DNA of 64,000 nucleotides from Enteractinococcus helveticum (GTDB lineage: Bacteria > Actinomycetota > Actinomycetes > Actinomycetales > Micrococcaceae). This document shows positions 27,897 through 37,037 of the stretch, in pieces (within the stretch, counting starts at the first letter, position 1; the number at the start of each line of letters is the position of its first letter). Under the pieces are notes generated by a model that saw nothing but the letters and a program-made list of their open reading frames with translations, did not search any database and was not told the DNA's origin. Both the position numbers and the translations under genes were made by a program. The stretch lies in NCBI RefSeq assembly GCF_020742345.1, contig NZ_DYXC01000058.1, positions 4,927 through 68,926 on the forward strand, written 5' to 3'.

Positions 27897-27952
27897 CCAG
27901 CAGGCCCGCAACCGTCCACGATAATGAACACGCCCGCCTTCAAAGGAACACC

Positions 27953-29044
27953 GTGATCGATCCAACACTTATTGAACCCTCCGCTTCGACCTACGATGAC
28001 ACGTTCACCACCGGAGTCCCCACCCGCTGGGTCGGCCCGCTACGCATGACCGGTGCGGCCTTCAACGGCGTCGAAGAAATCGATGTTCCGCTGGCCACCT
28101 ACGAAACCCCACTGTGGCCATCGGTTGGACGCGGCGCCAAAATTTCGCGCATGCTCGCCTCCGGCATCACCGCAACCGTCCACGATGAGCGCATGACCCG
28201 CTCCGTGTTATTCACCGCCGACGACGCCGGTGCCGCCCAAGCAGCAGCCGACACCATCCTGGCACGCTTCGACGAGTTAGCCGCCGTGGTCACCCAAGGT
28301 TCCAGGTTTGCTCAGCTCATTGAGATTCACCCGGAGATCGTGGGCAACCTGCTATTCGTGCGTTTTGCGTATTTGACCGGGGACGCCTCGGGACACAATA
28401 TGGCAACTGCCGCCTCGGACACGCTCATGTCCACAATCCTGTCCTGGAATATTGGCCTGTCCTACGGTTCGATCTCGGGAAATTTCTGTACCGATAAGAA
28501 AGCCACCGCCGTCAACGGGATTTTAGGTCGCGGCAAAAAAGTAACCGCCGAGATCATCATTCCCCACGAGATTGTGGAAAAGAACCTGCACACGACGGCG
28601 GCCAGGGTGGTCCAGCTGGTCGTCACCAAGAATTACGTGGGCTCAAATGTGGCCGGCGCCATCCGTTCAGCCAATGCACACTTTGCCAATATGCTCTTAG
28701 CGTTCTACCTGGCCACCGGCCAGGATGCAGCAAATATTGTCGAAGGATCCCAAGGATATGTGTGGGCCGAGAACCGCGACGAAGGCCTCTACTTCGCTGT
28801 GACGCTGCCACATGTGATTGTAGGAACCGTAGGGAACGGTAAACACCTGCCCTATATCGAACAGGCCATGGAACGCATGGGCATTGGTGACAGTGGTCAA
28901 TCCGGTGCCGATTCGCGTAGACTAGCTAGCTTGATTGCCGCAAGTGTCCTGGCGGGCGAAATATCACTGCTGGCCGCACAAACCAACCCGGGCGAATTGA
29001 TGCAAGCACACGTCGCCTACGAACGCCCCCAAACACAGGCCTAA
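27953..29044 (+). CDS. mvaA: Hydroxymethylglutaryl-CoA reductase
   Basis: A 363-residue HMG-CoA reductase that reduces HMG-CoA to mevalonate. The conserved TGDASGHNMATAASD, FCTDKKATAVNGILGRGKKV and IVEGSQGYVWAE-like segments are seen. GTG 27953 was chosen over the longer frame from TTG 27893, because AAAGGA lies just ahead of it and the extra 20 residues look non-conserved. It is the fifth mevalonate gene. Confidence 0.93.
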   Translation: MIDPTLIEPSASTYDDTFTTGVPTRWVGPLRMTGAAFNGVEEIDVPLATYETPLWPSVGRGAKISRMLASGITATVHDERMTRSVLFTADDAGAAQAAADTILARFDELAAVVTQGSRFAQLIEIHPEIVGNLLFVRFAYLTGDASGHNMATAASDTLMSTILSWNIGLSYGSISGNFCTDKKATAVNGILGRGKKVTAEIIIPHEIVEKNLHTTAARVVQLVVTKNYVGSNVAGAIRSANAHFANMLLAFYLATGQDAANIVEGSQGYVWAENRDEGLYFAVTLPHVIVGTVGNGKHLPYIEQAMERMGIGDSGQSGADSRRLASLIAASVLAGEISLLAAQTNPGELMQAHVAYERPQTQA

Positions 29045-29059
29045 CCAAAGGAGTCATCG

Positions 29060-30208
29060 GTGAAAATAGGCATCCACGACCTGGAAGTCGCCACGTCCCA
29101 CTACGTACTGGATCTTGATACCCTGGCAGAACGCCACCAGATTGATCCCAAGAAGTTCAGTATTGGCCTGGGCCAAGACACCTTCTCGATGCCCGCCCCG
29201 GACGAGGACATCGTCACCATGGCCGCAGAAGCAACACAGACCCTGCTCGAGCGACACGATGCCACCAAGATCCGCCAGGTGCTCTTTGCCACCGAATCCT
29301 CCATCGACCAGTCCAAGGCCGCCGGCGTGTACTTGCACGAGCTCCTGGGCCTGCCCGCCAATGTGCGCTCTGTGGAACTAAAACAAGCCTGCTACTCGGG
29401 TACCGCCGCACTGCAGATGGCCGTCAACGCGGTTGCCCGTAACCCCGAGGAACAGGTTTTGGTGATTACCTCCGACGTCGCCCGCTACGCGCTGGACTCC
29501 GGCGGCGAGCCAACCCAGGGTGCCGGATCGGTTGCGATGCTGATCAGCGCTGACCCCAACCTGGTCGAAATTGAATCCGGCTCGGGCCTGCACACCACCG
29601 ATGTCAATGACTTCTGGCGCCCGAATGATTCCACCACCCCGTTCGTGGATGGCCAGTTGTCCCTGGACGCCTATCTGGACGCCACCACTGCTGCCTGGGA
29701 TGATCTGCTGGCCCGCCGTGAACTCGGCCTGGATGACATCCATCGCTTCCTGCACCATCAGCCATTTACCAAAATGGCTCGCAAACAGTTGGCCGCACTG
29801 GCCGAGCACACCGGCACCGAGCTATCTGATGACCTGATCGAAGAGTCCATGAGCTACAACCGCGCGCTGGGTAACACCTACACGGCTTCGTTGTACTTTG
29901 CACTGACCGCTCAGCTGCACAATAATAATGACCTGGCTGGTAAACGCCTGGGCTTCTTCTCATATGGTTCCGGTGCGGTAGCAGAATTCTTCACCGGTGT
30001 TGTCCAGGAGAACTACCAAGACCACATTTACCCGCAGCACGTGGCCAAACAGCTCGATAACCGGGTTGAACTGACCTACGACGAGTACCGCAAACTCCAC
30101 TGCGACTTTGCCGCCACATCTGAAACCTTCACAACTGAAAAAACGACCAATGCACCCTTCCGGTTGAGCGGCGTCACCGAACACCAACGCCGCTACGAGG
30201 CACAGTGA
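29060..30208 (+). CDS. mvaS: Hydroxymethylglutaryl-CoA synthase
   Basis: A 382-residue thiolase-fold enzyme condensing acetyl-CoA with acetoacetyl-CoA. The catalytic Cys is in LKQACYSGTAALQMAVN near residue 111; the N-terminal Glu lies in ATESSIDQSKAAG, and the general-base His in FLHHQPFTKMARKQ. The start is GTG 29060 with AAGGAG upstream. The stop overlaps the following helicase start (GTGA). Confidence 0.94.
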   Translation: MKIGIHDLEVATSHYVLDLDTLAERHQIDPKKFSIGLGQDTFSMPAPDEDIVTMAAEATQTLLERHDATKIRQVLFATESSIDQSKAAGVYLHELLGLPANVRSVELKQACYSGTAALQMAVNAVARNPEEQVLVITSDVARYALDSGGEPTQGAGSVAMLISADPNLVEIESGSGLHTTDVNDFWRPNDSTTPFVDGQLSLDAYLDATTAAWDDLLARRELGLDDIHRFLHHQPFTKMARKQLAALAEHTGTELSDDLIEESMSYNRALGNTYTASLYFALTAQLHNNNDLAGKRLGFFSYGSGAVAEFFTGVVQENYQDHIYPQHVAKQLDNRVELTYDEYRKLHCDFAATSETFTTEKTTNAPFRLSGVTEHQRRYEAQ

Positions 30209-33200
30209 GTTACCCATTCGTTGACATCCAAGCTCTCGTCGCCGCATTCGGCGACACCATGACCCAGCGCGGCCGCAAATACGCGGCCGACGACCGGGTG
30301 ATGACGCTCAAATTCAACGATGAAACCGGCCGCCTCGTTGGTCGGGTCAAAGGGTCCGAAGACAAGATCTACCGGGCCGCTGTCATCCTGCGCAAAACCG
30401 ACCGCACCCTGGGTGGGGTGTCCATTTGGGATATTGACTACGCCACCTGCAGTTGTCCGGTTGGCGTCGACTGCAAACACGGGGCCGCCCTGATTTTTGA
30501 ATCGAATCAGCGCGCGGTCGCCGACTCCGCGGTGCTGACCGCCGCCGACCTTGAGGGCTCACGCGAGCCAGCAGAGCCCGAACACGGTGTGCCCGGGCTA
30601 CCATGGCGCCAAGTCGTCAACGAACTGCTGCCCACGATTGACTCGAATCAAGAATTCACCGACGTCGCACTGGGCGTTGAAATCGATGCGCTCCACACCG
30701 AGCCTTCCGGGTACCGCACCCGGTTTACCTGGCGGGAAGCCACCCCCGATGACCTTGAACACCAAAACGACCTGACCGTGCGCCTGCGACCGTTGCGCGT
30801 TGGGGCCCGCGGCGGCTGGATCAAGGGCAATATGAACTGGACGCTGTTTGATCTGCCGTTCCATCAGTCTGCCCACGGCGAGTTCCAATTCCTGCCCGAA
30901 CAACACGACGCGCTGCACGAGCTCAACCAGCTCTACACCACGTCGGTATCCTCGCTGGGCTCCACCGACGTCATCACCCTGGCAACCATGAACATGCCGC
31001 AAATGTGGGATGTACTGGCCAAAATTGATAACGTCGGCATCCCACTGGTACCGCTGCAGAAAATGATCAACCGGGTCACCATCACCGAACCTGCGCGGAT
31101 TATTTTCGACGCCGCAGAAACCGCCGACGGCGACATTGCCCTGAACATTCAAGCGCAACTGCCCTCCGAAGCACTGAAACCCTCCGGCACACTCGGGGCT
31201 ATTGGACTGTACACGATCGACTACTACCCGGAATCAGCTACCGCAGACATCAACGTCATTCCGCTGAAACAACCGCTCACCCGGACAGTCATGGATCTCA
31301 TCGAATCACCCGAACCGATGATTATCCCCGCCGACGACACCGAAGAATTCTTCAACAACATCTACCCAATACTGGCCGGCGTCATCCCACTGGCCAGCCA
31401 TGACCAGTCGGTCGAGCTACCGGATATTCCACCCTCCACGCTTGAACTGACCCTGGAGTATTATCAGGCCACCCACCAAGGCGAACGCCAAGACCACGTG
31501 CGCATTTCTGCGCAATGGGATTATTTGGGCACCGAAGACCAAACCGAACACCGCCATCAGGTGCTCCAAGAAGTCGAGCACCACGTGGAGCTGGCCGCCG
31601 TGCCCGGTAAGACGACGTTGATCGGTGCCGCAGCTGCCCGGTTCGTAGATGAAGCCCTGCCGGATTTACAACAACACGAACACGTGCGCATCGTGGAAAC
31701 CGAAGACCGCCCGGTCTATACCCGGCTGACTGGTGAACCTCATATCGCCATCAATGCCACCCCGTCGGAGAAGAACGACTGGTTTGATCTGGGCTTCCAG
31801 ATCACCATTGAAGAACGCACCATCCCATTCCGACAGCTATTTATTGCGCTGGTACGCAATCAGGACAGCCTGCTGTTATCCGACGGCACGTACTTCTCAC
31901 TGCAGCATTCAGCGTTTCAACCGCTGCGCAAACTGTTAGAAGAAGCAGCCGCCCTGGACGATTTCGCAGCCGATAACCCATCGATTTCTCGGTTCAACGC
32001 CACCCTATTGGAAGACGCCGAAGACGCCGCCGATGCTTTTACCGCTGACCCAACGATTATTGCGTGGCAAAAGGCGCTAGCCGTGCTGCGGGATGCCAAG
32101 GATATTCCGGCACTAGAGGTCCCAGAGAGTCTCACTGCAGAACTACGTGACTACCAGCATGAGGGCTATGAGTGGTTGTCTTACCTATACGACCTAGGTC
32201 TGGGTGGGATTCTCGCCGACGATATGGGGTTGGGGAAGACCCTGCAAACCATTGCGATGATCGCTCGTGCCAAGGCACTGGGTGAAAAGCTTCCGTTTCT
32301 GGTGATTGCGCCGTCGTCAGTCTTGACGGTCTGGCGTGATGAAGTCGAACGATTCGCCCCAGACCTGAATGTCGTTGTGGTGGATGTATCGAACCTGCGT
32401 CGTGCTGAATCGATTGGTTCGATCCGCGACCGCGCAGATATTGTGGTCACCTCCTATGCGATTGCTCGCCTGGACGAGGACTTCCTGGCAGAACAACAGT
32501 GGGCGGGGCTCATCCTCGATGAGGCTCAGTTCGTCAAGAATCATCAGACTAAAGCCCACCGGGCGATTCGCAACTTCACGGCCGGATTTAAGCTGGCTAT
32601 CACGGGTACTCCGATGGAAAATACCCTGTCGGATCTGTGGTCAATCTTCCGGTTGGTTGTGCCCGGCATGCTGCCGCGGTTCGCTAAGTTCCGGGATGAT
32701 TACTTGCGACCAATTGAAGCCGGCCAACGGGTGGCTCGCACGGAACCAACCACGGACAACGACGTCGAGGAACGTGTCCAGCAGCAGACCCGATCGCGTG
32801 AAGCAATGACGAAATTGCGTACGAAGATCCGGCCGTTTATGCTGCGTCGTACCAAGGAATCGGTGGCTGCTGAGCTGCCAGATAAGCAAGAGATGGTGCT
32901 TCGTGTTCCAATGGAACCAGAACACGAGAAGCTTTACCAGCAGGTTCTGCAGCGTGAGCGGAAGAACGTGTTGAATCTGGTTGCGGATATGGATTCCAAC
33001 CGGATGTCGATTTTCCGTTCGCTGACCTTGATGCGGATGTTGGCGCTGGACCCGGCCATTGTGGATGAAGAGCACTCCCATGTGCCTTCTTCGAAACTCA
33101 ATGAATTGATGTCGCGGTTGTCTGAGATTCTGCCAGAGGGCCACCGAGTGTTGATCTTCTCGCAGTTTACGTCGTTCCTGGCACGGTTGGGACAACAACT

Positions 33201-33648
33201 CAATGAGCGCGAGATCGACTATGCATATCTTGATGGTTCGACTCGTGACCGTGCAGCGGTGGTTGAAGAGTTCCGCTCCGGTGAAGCACCTGTGTTTTTG
33301 ATTTCACTTCGCGCTGGTGGTTTCGGCCTGACACTGACCGAAGCGGATTACGTATTTCTGTTGGACCCGTGGTGGAACCCTGCCGTGGAAGCTCAAGCTG
33401 TTGACCGTGCACACCGTATCGGGCAAGAAAAGAATGTGATGGTGTATCGCATGGTATCGAAGGGCTCGATCGAAGAAAAGGTTCTTGCGCTCCAGCAGCA
33501 AAAGGTTGAAATGTTTGCCGCGCTCACAGAAGACGATACGGCATTTGCTTCCAGTGTGACCGCCGACGATATTCGTGCTCTGTTTGACGATAGTCCAGTC
33601 GATCTTGCAGATATGCAAGAAGATGTTGTCCAGGGGACTAGCGAGTAG
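30205..33648 (+). CDS. SWIM zinc-finger SNF2-family helicase
   Basis: A 1147-residue protein. A SWIM zinc finger lies near residues 83-100 (CSCPVGVDCKH). The SNF2 motor starts near residue 650: Walker A ADDMGLGKT near 672, DEAQ near 771, and the helicase C domain with LRAGGFGLTLTEADYVF and AVDRAHRIGQ near 1075. Related proteins act in DNA repair or chromatin-like remodelling; the exact role is unknown. GTG 30205 overlaps the mvaS stop, so this gene appears translationally coupled to the mevalonate operon. From about 32150 onward the codon choice becomes less GC-rich than in the first 650 codons. Confidence 0.92.
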   Translation: MSYPFVDIQALVAAFGDTMTQRGRKYAADDRVMTLKFNDETGRLVGRVKGSEDKIYRAAVILRKTDRTLGGVSIWDIDYATCSCPVGVDCKHGAALIFESNQRAVADSAVLTAADLEGSREPAEPEHGVPGLPWRQVVNELLPTIDSNQEFTDVALGVEIDALHTEPSGYRTRFTWREATPDDLEHQNDLTVRLRPLRVGARGGWIKGNMNWTLFDLPFHQSAHGEFQFLPEQHDALHELNQLYTTSVSSLGSTDVITLATMNMPQMWDVLAKIDNVGIPLVPLQKMINRVTITEPARIIFDAAETADGDIALNIQAQLPSEALKPSGTLGAIGLYTIDYYPESATADINVIPLKQPLTRTVMDLIESPEPMIIPADDTEEFFNNIYPILAGVIPLASHDQSVELPDIPPSTLELTLEYYQATHQGERQDHVRISAQWDYLGTEDQTEHRHQVLQEVEHHVELAAVPGKTTLIGAAAARFVDEALPDLQQHEHVRIVETEDRPVYTRLTGEPHIAINATPSEKNDWFDLGFQITIEERTIPFRQLFIALVRNQDSLLLSDGTYFSLQHSAFQPLRKLLEEAAALDDFAADNPSISRFNATLLEDAEDAADAFTADPTIIAWQKALAVLRDAKDIPALEVPESLTAELRDYQHEGYEWLSYLYDLGLGGILADDMGLGKTLQTIAMIARAKALGEKLPFLVIAPSSVLTVWRDEVERFAPDLNVVVVDVSNLRRAESIGSIRDRADIVVTSYAIARLDEDFLAEQQWAGLILDEAQFVKNHQTKAHRAIRNFTAGFKLAITGTPMENTLSDLWSIFRLVVPGMLPRFAKFRDDYLRPIEAGQRVARTEPTTDNDVEERVQQQTRSREAMTKLRTKIRPFMLRRTKESVAAELPDKQEMVLRVPMEPEHEKLYQQVLQRERKNVLNLVADMDSNRMSIFRSLTLMRMLALDPAIVDEEHSHVPSSKLNELMSRLSEILPEGHRVLIFSQFTSFLARLGQQLNEREIDYAYLDGSTRDRAAVVEEFRSGEAPVFLISLRAGGFGLTLTEADYVFLLDPWWNPAVEAQAVDRAHRIGQEKNVMVYRMVSKGSIEEKVLALQQQKVEMFAALTEDDTAFASSVTADDIRALFDDSPVDLADMQEDVVQGTSE

Positions 33649-33679
33649 TTCCACGTCACCTGCTGACCCCGAGCTCAGG

Positions 33680-35794
33680 TTATATCGCCCAGTACATGTT
33701 GCGTAGCAGTGGTTGGGTGGGGTCTAACCAGGGTGCGGGTTGGAAGAAGTGGGTGCCGTTGATGGTGTGGATGGTCCATTTGCCGTTGTGCACCGCGGCG
33801 TGGTGGAAGGCGCACAGGGTGATGGCGTTGTCGATATCGGTGGCGCCGCCGTGTGCCCAGGCTTTCAGATGGTGGATTTGGCACCAGGCGGCGATGATTG
33901 TACAGCCGGGGGTTTGGCAACCGCGGTCCCGGGCCAGGATGGCGCGGCGTTGGTCGCGGGTGAAGGAGCGGTAGGCGCGGCGCTGGTTGAGCACACTGTG
34001 GTGTTGGTTCCAGATTTGGCCCACGATCTGACAATCACAGGCCAGTTTTTCGGCATCCACCGGATGCAATGCCCCCACATTTAGGGCCTCGGAGATATAC
34101 CCGGTCCACGGGGGTGGACTGACCCCGAGCAGGTGATCCGGGTTGTTACATAATGTGTTGGGGTCCTTGGGGTTGGGGCGTTGCAGGATGGTGGGCACGA
34201 TCCCGTCGGGGCCGCGGGGTCGTTGGGCCTCGGGCGGGATCGCGTCAATGCCGAGGGTCTGATAGGCGGTTTCAATATCTTGGACCACCACCAGGGTGGC
34301 ATCTGCCCCGTGGGAGCGTTTGACTTGGAGTTCATCGGGAGCCATACTGAAAATTGCTTTCATTGCGCCGATGAGTATCGCGCTGACGAGCTGTCCCGGG
34401 TTCAACGTTTCAATATCATCAAGAGTCTCTTGAGTAACCGGGTTCCCTTGGTCATCTTCGGCGACGAGTGCGTCAGGATCATGATCAATACTAAGATCCT
34501 CTAACGTGGCCGTGGCCAGGGGATGATCGGCTTCGAAATCATCAAACAGTCCGGCGTGCCCCGAATCCGTTGTCGAGTGGTCGCTGGTGTCTCGGTTTGC
34601 AGCCAAGGCGGCCGCGCTCATCGAGTCATCGTTGACGGGATTGTCGGTGTTTCTGATGTCTTCGGAATCTGTGGGAGCCGTGCTGGACGTTGCTTCCTGC
34701 TCATCGGATTGCTCTTCAGCAGGGCTGTAGAGCCATTCGGTGAGTTTCTCATCCGTTTTGACTGGGGCGCCATTTTTGTTGAGTTGATTGACTACGAAAT
34801 TCTTGTACTCGGCAAAGATCTCTGGGGTGGCATGGATCCAGATTTTGCCTGACCCGTCAGCGTAGGCTTGATCCCGGATGACATTATCGGCTTGCTTCCG
34901 TAGCGTTTGGGCAATGGGTGGCCCATCGGCATCCAGCGCATGAGCGATCTTATCGGCCCACCGGCGACGGGCAGCATTGAAAGCATCCGGGTTGGAGGCT
35001 TGGGCTGCCTCGATGAGCGTTGGTTGGAATTTTTGTAAGACCGCGTCTTTCTGCTCGGCGGTAGCCGTGGTCTTGTGCACGTGCTTGGTGAGATCTTTGT
35101 CTAACCACACGATCCGATCCAGATTCTCAGCCGGAATGGTTCCTTCGGTGAACGCCGCGGCCAATTTCAGCAGTTTTGGCTGATTCATGCCCAGGGTAGG
35201 GTCTTGTCCGGGATTCCAGGTCACATAGGGCAGCCGAGCGTGAATCTTTTTGATCATTTGCCCAGAGAACCGAAAGACGTCTTTGAAATACGCGGTGCTA
35301 TCCCGAAACGCTTGGACGCCTTCAGGCGTACCGAAGTATTCCGGTTGAGCCTGGAACATGGGTTGCAGGTGTCGAGCAAAACCGGTGATCGAAGCTTCCT
35401 GCAGGTGCTGCACTCGTCGCAGCATGTCGGCAATCATTGGCACCGTGTCATATCGACATTCCGGAGCAGTCGGTAAGGGACGGGGTGGAATAACCGGTGT
35501 GCCATCCGCGTGTGTGGGATCATCCTCGCCGGCATTGTGGGGCGAAACGGCCTCGGTGGAAGACTCTGAGTCGTCAACCTGTGGTTGATGCCCAGACCAA
35601 TCAGCCCCCGACACCCTGGTGAATTGCGCAAACGTGGTGGCAGGGTCGGCCATCCGCTGGGACATTTCGGTACCCACCACCAAGTACAGATACGCCAATT
35701 GTCCAGGACTGAGCTCCTTGACCGCTTCGAGCTTGAGATCATCGGGCATGGGCACCGCAATACCAATATCCGGAAGTGCATTGGTGGCGACCAT
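33680..35794 (-). CDS. DUF222 / 13E12-repeat HNH endonuclease
   Basis: A 704-residue protein. The large DUF222 region covers most of the length, with an acidic, low-complexity insert around residues 370-440. The C-terminal HNH domain has RDRGCQTPGC, CQIHHLKAWAHGG.TDIDN and LCAFHHAAVH, so both zinc-like Cys pairs and the catalytic His are intact. Such genes occur in many copies in actinobacteria, often as mobile or selfish elements; their role is unsettled. It is convergent with the helicase gene and has an AT-rich upstream region. Confidence 0.9.
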   Translation of the reverse strand: MVATNALPDIGIAVPMPDDLKLEAVKELSPGQLAYLYLVVGTEMSQRMADPATTFAQFTRVSGADWSGHQPQVDDSESSTEAVSPHNAGEDDPTHADGTPVIPPRPLPTAPECRYDTVPMIADMLRRVQHLQEASITGFARHLQPMFQAQPEYFGTPEGVQAFRDSTAYFKDVFRFSGQMIKKIHARLPYVTWNPGQDPTLGMNQPKLLKLAAAFTEGTIPAENLDRIVWLDKDLTKHVHKTTATAEQKDAVLQKFQPTLIEAAQASNPDAFNAARRRWADKIAHALDADGPPIAQTLRKQADNVIRDQAYADGSGKIWIHATPEIFAEYKNFVVNQLNKNGAPVKTDEKLTEWLYSPAEEQSDEQEATSSTAPTDSEDIRNTDNPVNDDSMSAAALAANRDTSDHSTTDSGHAGLFDDFEADHPLATATLEDLSIDHDPDALVAEDDQGNPVTQETLDDIETLNPGQLVSAILIGAMKAIFSMAPDELQVKRSHGADATLVVVQDIETAYQTLGIDAIPPEAQRPRGPDGIVPTILQRPNPKDPNTLCNNPDHLLGVSPPPWTGYISEALNVGALHPVDAEKLACDCQIVGQIWNQHHSVLNQRRAYRSFTRDQRRAILARDRGCQTPGCTIIAAWCQIHHLKAWAHGGATDIDNAITLCAFHHAAVHNGKWTIHTINGTHFFQPAPWLDPTQPLLRNMYWAI

Positions 35795-36161
35795 GACCGT
35801 GTCCTCTCAGTGGCAAGAAGGGAAATAGGTGCAGTAAACCTCGAGCGAAAAATTATGAGTTGGAAAGAGTGAATGACTAATAGCTCTATTATATCCGCGG
35901 CGAACTGTTGAAGCAATGATTCTATTGTGATTGTTTAACACTTTAGATGTATTCGGTGGCTTCTATATCAAGTCTTCACATCTCTATCTAGGTGTGTTGT
36001 ATGTATTGTGGATAGTGTTCCATTTCTGTCCCAGTTATCCACAATCGGTGCGACACGGTTGCGAATGGCACAGATAGAGGCTAGGTGTCTATGAGCCCGT
36101 TGCCGTATTGTTTTTGCTCATGACAATGAGCCCCTTGAAAAGGGGCGCCCACAAAGGGAAG
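35795..36161. other. AT-rich intergenic region upstream of the HNH gene
   Basis: About 370 bp, clearly AT-richer than its neighbours, which must carry the HNH gene promoter and the end of the thiamine transporter transcript. GCCCCTT-GAA-AAGGGGC at 36128-36144 is a 7-bp hairpin just past the thiQ stop, but no T-run follows on the minus strand, so it is at best a weak terminator. No gene is seen. Confidence 0.6.
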
Positions 36162-37037
36162 CTAGCGGCTGAGATTCACGGTGATGGTGTCACCAAGACC
36201 GCCCTGGCGTCCGGGCAGCACAATAAGGTTTTCCACGACTTCTACGGTGGTGGATTCATCCGAGACCGCAGTAATTACCCCTGTGACTTCACCCAAGCCG
36301 CCGAGCAAACTGGCTACAGAGTCTGACAGTTTCGAGATATCGAGTGTCGCAACCGGCCCGAGGTCTAAGATTTTGCCGTGTTCTACCACTGCGAGCCGGT
36401 CGGCTACGGTCGTAGCTTCGGCCGGGTCATGCGTGACATAGATGGCCGAGGTGCCGGTCTGTTTCAACAGGTCGCGAATCTCTACGGCAAGTCGCTGGCG
36501 TAAGCCCCGGTCGAGGGCAGACAACGGCTCATCGAATAAAATGACGGCGGGACGGATGACCAAACACCGAGCCAGCGCAACACGCTGTGCTTGCCCACCC
36601 GATAGCTCAGTAATCGCACGGTCGGCCAGTTCAGCAATGTCGACCATCTCCAGTACCTCGGCAACGCGACGACGTCGTTGGTCCTTCGGCACTTTGGCGG
36701 CTTCCAGACCATATGCCACGTTGCCGGCCACGCTGCGGTGCGGGAACAGTTGGGCGTCTTGAAAGACCATGGTGCAGTTACGATGGTGCGGTGGCAGGTG
36801 CTCGCCGTCGTCGTCAGTGGTGACGGAAGCGATTTCGATCCGTCCGGAGCGGGGCTGCTGCAGGCCTGCAATTGCGCGCAACAGGGTGGACTTTCCCGAA
36901 CCAGATGCCCCCAGTACCGCCAGTATTTCGCCGTCGTCAACGGTCAGATCCGCGCCGGTGAGTACGGGCTCGCCGCGATAGTTGGGACTGCCGTCGTCAT
37001 AGTCGACGTGTAGGTCGGTGATGTGAATGGCGGTCAT
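36162..37037 (-). CDS. thiQ: Thiamine ABC transporter ATP-binding protein
   Basis: A 291-residue ABC ATPase: Walker A LGASGSGKSTL near residue 40, Q-loop in MVFQDAQLFPHRSV, signature ELSGGQAQRVALARCL, Walker B VILFDEPLSALD and the H-loop YVTHDPAEA. A short C-terminal beta region follows. The thiamine assignment comes from the TPP riboswitch at the operon head; by sequence alone it fits the Fe3+/thiamine/polyamine group. Its ATG overlaps the permease stop by 4 bp. Confidence 0.87.
   Translation of the reverse strand: MTAIHITDLHVDYDDGSPNYRGEPVLTGADLTVDDGEILAVLGASGSGKSTLLRAIAGLQQPRSGRIEIASVTTDDDGEHLPPHHRNCTMVFQDAQLFPHRSVAGNVAYGLEAAKVPKDQRRRRVAEVLEMVDIAELADRAITELSGGQAQRVALARCLVIRPAVILFDEPLSALDRGLRQRLAVEIRDLLKQTGTSAIYVTHDPAEATTVADRLAVVEHGKILDLGPVATLDISKLSDSVASLLGGLGEVTGVITAVSDESTTVEVVENLIVLPGRQGGLGDTITVNLSR

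Noticed and set aside
27117..27968. Minus-strand open frame of 283 codons opposite fni
   Set aside because: Its His/Gly/Val-rich composition is typical of an antisense frame in GC-rich DNA, and fni is unmistakable on the other strand.
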